Source: Candidatus Peregrinibacteria bacterium (GTDB lineage Bacteria > Patescibacteriota > Gracilibacteria > UBA1369 > LOWO2-01-FULL-3). Taken from it: a stretch of DNA of 16,639 bases. A model generated the notes under the pieces. It was not told where the DNA came from and searched no databases. It saw only the letters and a list, made by a program, of their open reading frames with translations. Location: NCBI GenBank assembly GCA_016214225.1, contig JACROX010000057.1, positions 1 through 16,639 on the forward strand. The letters run 5' to 3'. Below are positions 15,117 to 16,639 of the stretch, piece by piece (positions within the stretch are counted from its first letter, which is position 1; each line of letters begins with the position of its first letter). The position numbers were made by a program, and so were the translations under genes.

Positions 15117-15161
15117 TTCGACAGGGCCCGGGCGCATACGTTGGCGCCCGCCCCTGTCGAA
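15117..15161. repeat. GC-rich hairpin after the lipoprotein gene
   Basis: TTCGACAGG (15117-15125) pairs with CCTGTCGAA (15153-15161), and inside it CGGGCGC (15129-15135) pairs with GCGCCCG (15144-15150). It lies 68 bases after the stop without a T tract. It may end transcription or be a REP-like element; TTCGACAGG/CCTGTCGAA palindromes are common dispersed repeats. Confidence 0.7.
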
Positions 15162-15175
15162 ATCCCCACTTCAAA

Positions 15176-15234
15176 GGGGCCCGCGATTTCCTTGGTCCGC
15201 ATAAAATTGGCAGACCTAAGGAGTCGCGGGTCCC
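15176..15234. repeat. Second large hairpin at the right edge of the GC-rich island
   Basis: GGGGCCCGCGA (15176-15186) pairs with TCGCGGGTCCC (15224-15234), with one G-T pair, and GGTC (15194-15197) pairs with GACC (15213-15216) further in. Just past it the sequence returns to AT-rich composition. Confidence 0.7.
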
Positions 15235-15323
15235 AAATCCCCCCACTATAAATTAATTTTCTTAGTAGTATATCCGGCGTAAGAAATTATCTCCGGACAT
15301 CAAATGCCAAAGAAAATTCAAAC

Positions 15324-15473
15324 CTAATGCGAGTTTCTCTTTTTAACTTTCGTTCCAAATTTCAAGGCATCTTCAAGCCATAGTACTTTTGCCTTTGTGC
15401 TGGCATATTTCCAGCGTTTAAGCTTATCCAATTCAAATCTCTCCGGAGCCCATTCTTTCAATTTTGTTTTCAT
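15324..15473 (-). CDS. 49-residue partner of the nucleotidyltransferase
   Basis: The protein runs MKTKLKEWAPERFELDK to KKRNSH, basic, with Trp-rich helices (LKRWKYAS, then VLWLEDALKF). Its ATG (15473-15471) overlaps the TGA stop of the nucleotidyltransferase gene as ATGA, a sign of translational coupling. Small proteins with a RW.YA......WLEEA pattern next to MNT-type nucleotidyltransferases are, from memory, a recurrent gene neighbour. The pair may be a toxin-antitoxin-like or substrate-binding combination, but this is inference. AT-rich codon use matches the native genes, not the adjacent GC-rich island. Confidence 0.75.
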   Translation of the reverse strand: MKTKLKEWAPERFELDKLKRWKYASTKAKVLWLEDALKFGTKVKKRNSH

Positions 15474-15829
15474 AAATCTTTTAATTTTATAAGTTGTTTT
15501 AAGTCTTCTATATCTTTTTCTCTATTGGCTTTTTTCTTCATTTTAATCAAATCCCCGATAGATACGATAGGAATAGAGATACTGTCAAATTTTTTCACCT
15601 GTTTTCTGTCAACAAGCGACATTATTGAAACAGGCAATCTTTCGATGTAGCCCAATTTATTCATAACCTTAGCCATTTTTAAAAGATTTTCTTTCTCAAG
15701 CAAAAGCAGAATATCAATATTTCCCGTGAATCTCGCGTATCCATAAAGATTAACCGCTACGCCGCCAACCACAAGATATTTTATTTTTTCCGCGTTCAAT
15801 TCCTTAAAAACATTTTCGAAAAATTTCAT
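15470..15829 (-). CDS. MNT-type nucleotidyltransferase, possibly inactive
   Basis: 119 residues. The signature YLVVGGVAVNLYGYARFTG (about residues 18-36) is typical of minimal nucleotidyltransferases of the AbiEii/DUF6036 kind, which transfer a nucleotide to a protein, RNA or small molecule. The C-terminal REKDIEDLKQL motif is also typical. Two points are odd. The metal-binding Asp-x-Asp pair reads Asn37-Ile-Asp39, so the first Asp is replaced. The middle of the protein is also short, the family being more often about 150 residues or more. Start at ATG 15829, with an extended -10 box just upstream and essentially no leader. It overlaps the 49-residue gene by four bases. Confidence 0.85.
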   Translation of the reverse strand: MKFFENVFKELNAEKIKYLVVGGVAVNLYGYARFTGNIDILLLLEKENLLKMAKVMNKLGYIERLPVSIMSLVDRKQVKKFDSISIPIVSIGDLIKMKKKANREKDIEDLKQLIKLKDL

Positions 15830-15835
15830 ACTTAT

Positions 15836-15844
15836 ATTTTAGCA
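15836..15844 (-). promoter_or_regulatory. Extended -10 promoter of the nucleotidyltransferase gene
   Basis: On the minus strand TGCTAAAAT ends six bases before the ATG, so transcription would begin at the start codon (leaderless). No clear -35. Confidence 0.5.
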
Positions 15845-15873
15845 TATAAAGGGTAGCCTTAAAGAGATTTTTT

Positions 15874-15882
15874 TGCTATAAG
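15874..15882 (+). promoter_or_regulatory. Extended -10 promoter of the ferredoxin gene
   Basis: TGCTATAAG ends eight bases before ATG 15891, again implying a leaderless or nearly leaderless mRNA. It diverges from the nucleotidyltransferase promoter 30 bases away. Confidence 0.5.
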
Positions 15883-15890
15883 GTTTTTGT

Positions 15891-16121
15891 ATGACTGACG
15901 AACAGGATAAAAATAAAGTGGCTTCTGAAAAAATCGGAGCCTTTGTGGACGAGGAGATTTGCATAGGATGCACTCTTTGCACTCAAATATGTCCAAATGT
16001 GTTCACTATGACGGATGAAGGAAAATCCAGAGCGACAAACCCAACCGGCGACTCGCAAGATAAAATTCAGCAGGCGATAGATTCATGTCCCGTATCATGC
16101 ATAAAATTTAAAAAAATATGA
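15891..16121 (+). CDS. 4Fe-4S ferredoxin
   Basis: 76 residues. CIGCTLCTQICP supplies Cys24, Cys27 and Cys30, and Cys66 in the C-terminal CPVSC is the fourth ligand of a single [4Fe-4S] cluster. Cys34 and Cys70 are left over and may form a disulfide, as known for some single-cluster ferredoxins. An acidic low-potential electron carrier of the cytoplasm. Its TGA stop (16119-16121) overlaps the ATG of the next gene, a thioredoxin-reductase-like flavoprotein, so the two are probably translated in concert. This raises the possibility that the flavoprotein receives electrons from ferredoxin rather than NADPH, which is an inference from gene order only. Confidence 0.92.
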   Translation: MTDEQDKNKVASEKIGAFVDEEICIGCTLCTQICPNVFTMTDEGKSRATNPTGDSQDKIQQAIDSCPVSCIKFKKI

Positions 16122-16639
16122 ATAAGGAGTTCCCCGCCAAAGGCGGGTCACAGCAAAAGCTAGGCAACCCTTCGGGTCGCTTGACATATGATTTTATAAT
16201 TATCGGAGGCGGATGCAGTGGGCTTTCCGCCGCGATGTACGGCACGAGGCTCGGACTTAAAACATTAACTTTGGCGGAACTTCCTGGCGGACTTATAACC
16301 ACGACTCATCTTGTGGAAAATTGGCCCGGGATTAAAACGACTTCAGGCCCCGACCTCGCTATAGCCCTTTTGGAACACGCGAAAGCGAGTGGAGCCGAGA
16401 TAAAAAGCGAGAGGGTTGTTAAAGTGGAAAAACTCCAAGACGGGAAATTCAAAGTAAAAACCATGTCGAATGAGTATGAATCCAAAACAATTCTTTTCGC
16501 GACAGGCACAAAGCATAAAAAACTTGGCGCGCCCGGAGAAAAAGAATTTGAGAATAAAGGCGTTTCTTACTGCGCTCTTTGCGATGGAGCTTTTTTTAAA
16601 AATAAAATCGTCTGCGTCGTCGGCGGCGGAGACAGCGCC
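16118..16639 (+). CDS. trxB: Thioredoxin reductase (3' end outside the window) with repeat-encoded N-terminus
   Basis: 174 codons visible, open to the right edge. FAD-binding motif IIIGGGCSG (28-36), ENWPG (67-71), FATGT (127-131), redox-active Cys152-Ala-Leu-Cys155 in YCALCDG (usual form CATC), and the start of the second nucleotide motif VVGGGDSA (167-174). The enzyme moves electrons via FAD to the CxxC and on to thioredoxin or a similar protein. The ATG at 16118 overlaps the ferredoxin stop (ATGA). Codons 4-22 or so (EFPAKGGSQQK and onward) come from repeat A5, and the normal protein starts at about TYDFIIIGGG. An alternative start is TTG 16181, at the end of the repeat. Whether NADPH or ferredoxin is the electron donor cannot be seen, as that domain lies mostly outside. 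Confidence 0.9.
   Translation, partial: MNKEFPAKGGSQQKLGNPSGRLTYDFIIIGGGCSGLSAAMYGTRLGLKTLTLAELPGGLITTTHLVENWPGIKTTSGPDLAIALLEHAKASGAEIKSERVVKVEKLQDGKFKVKTMSNEYESKTILFATGTKHKKLGAPGEKEFENKGVSYCALCDGAFFKNKIVCVVGGGDSA
16126..16182 (+). repeat. Family A repeat, copy A5, translated as the N-terminus of TrxB
   Basis: 57 bp, exactly 19 codons. GGAGTTC, hairpin CCCGCC-AAA-GGCGGG, middle TCACAGCAAAAGCTAGGC, hairpin AACCC-TTC-GGGT, then CGCTT. Removing it would leave MNK joined to TYDFIIIGGG with the frame kept. Confidence 0.85.

Noticed and set aside
15198..15240. tRNA-Leu-like words (AATTGGCAGAC and GGTCCCAAATCCCCCC)
   Set aside because: They match a D-arm and a T-arm by eye, but there is no anticodon stem or acceptor stem, and the bases form a better simple hairpin (15176-15234).
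2269..16182. Family A copies as a CRISPR array or as plain terminators
   Set aside because: The copies are kilobases apart with no regular spacers, and they lack T tracts; two lie inside genes.
1..16639. Recoding of TGA (as in Gracilibacteria/Absconditabacteria)
   Set aside because: TGA ends several genes at sensible places (HAD gene, first SLH gene, ferredoxin, nucleotidyltransferase), and no gene needs an in-frame TGA read through.

Overview
The window reads as a low-GC bacterial chromosome segment using the standard code (TGA is a normal stop). It probably comes from a candidate-phylum (CPR/Patescibacteria) type organism. The reasons are many small or unplaceable membrane proteins, few Shine-Dalgarno sites, promoters whose -10 box lies almost on the start codon, paired FlgD-Ig/SLH surface proteins and a DUF5671-like membrane protein. 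The lineage is an inference; no rRNA gene is present to settle it.

Layout. 2-2242: a 5'-truncated membrane protein converges on an L-lactate dehydrogenase gene, followed by two tiny membrane-protein genes that diverge from starts 10 bp apart. 2325-3743 (-): HflX GTPase, carrying two repeat-derived in-frame insertions. 3744-3873: divergent promoters and a 16-residue Cys/Gly peptide ORF. 3897-7255 (+): an O-antigen ligase/Wzy-type membrane protein with TPR-like tail, a small membrane protein, and a HAD phosphatase. 7339-12690 (+): two paralogous secreted surface proteins (FlgD-like Ig repeats plus three SLH domains), each with its own strong promoter; a terminator follows the second. 12777-15250: an accessory stretch with repeats, one hypothetical gene, an AT-rich gene-poor stretch, and then a sharply GC-rich island holding a Cys- and Asp-rich lipoprotein and two large hairpins. 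15324-15829 (-): a nucleotidyltransferase gene overlapping a 49-codon partner gene. 15891-16639 (+): a ferredoxin gene coupled (ATGA overlap) to a thioredoxin reductase gene that runs off the window.

The most notable feature is a dispersed, structured repeat of about 46-75 bp (family A, five copies here). It starts with GGAGTTC and ends in a hairpin built on CAACCC-TTC-GGGT. Every copy touches a gene. One is inside the HflX G domain; one is inside the small membrane protein. One forms the N-terminus of thioredoxin reductase, in the same frame as the membrane-protein copy. Two supply stop codons, to HflX and to the small membrane protein. A second family (B, three copies) inserts about 45 residues elsewhere in HflX, and a 122-bp palindrome (D) is translated inside the ligase. 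Together they suggest a genome in which palindromic elements repeatedly invade and are tolerated within reading frames, comparable in principle to the Rickettsia palindromic elements but with different sequence.
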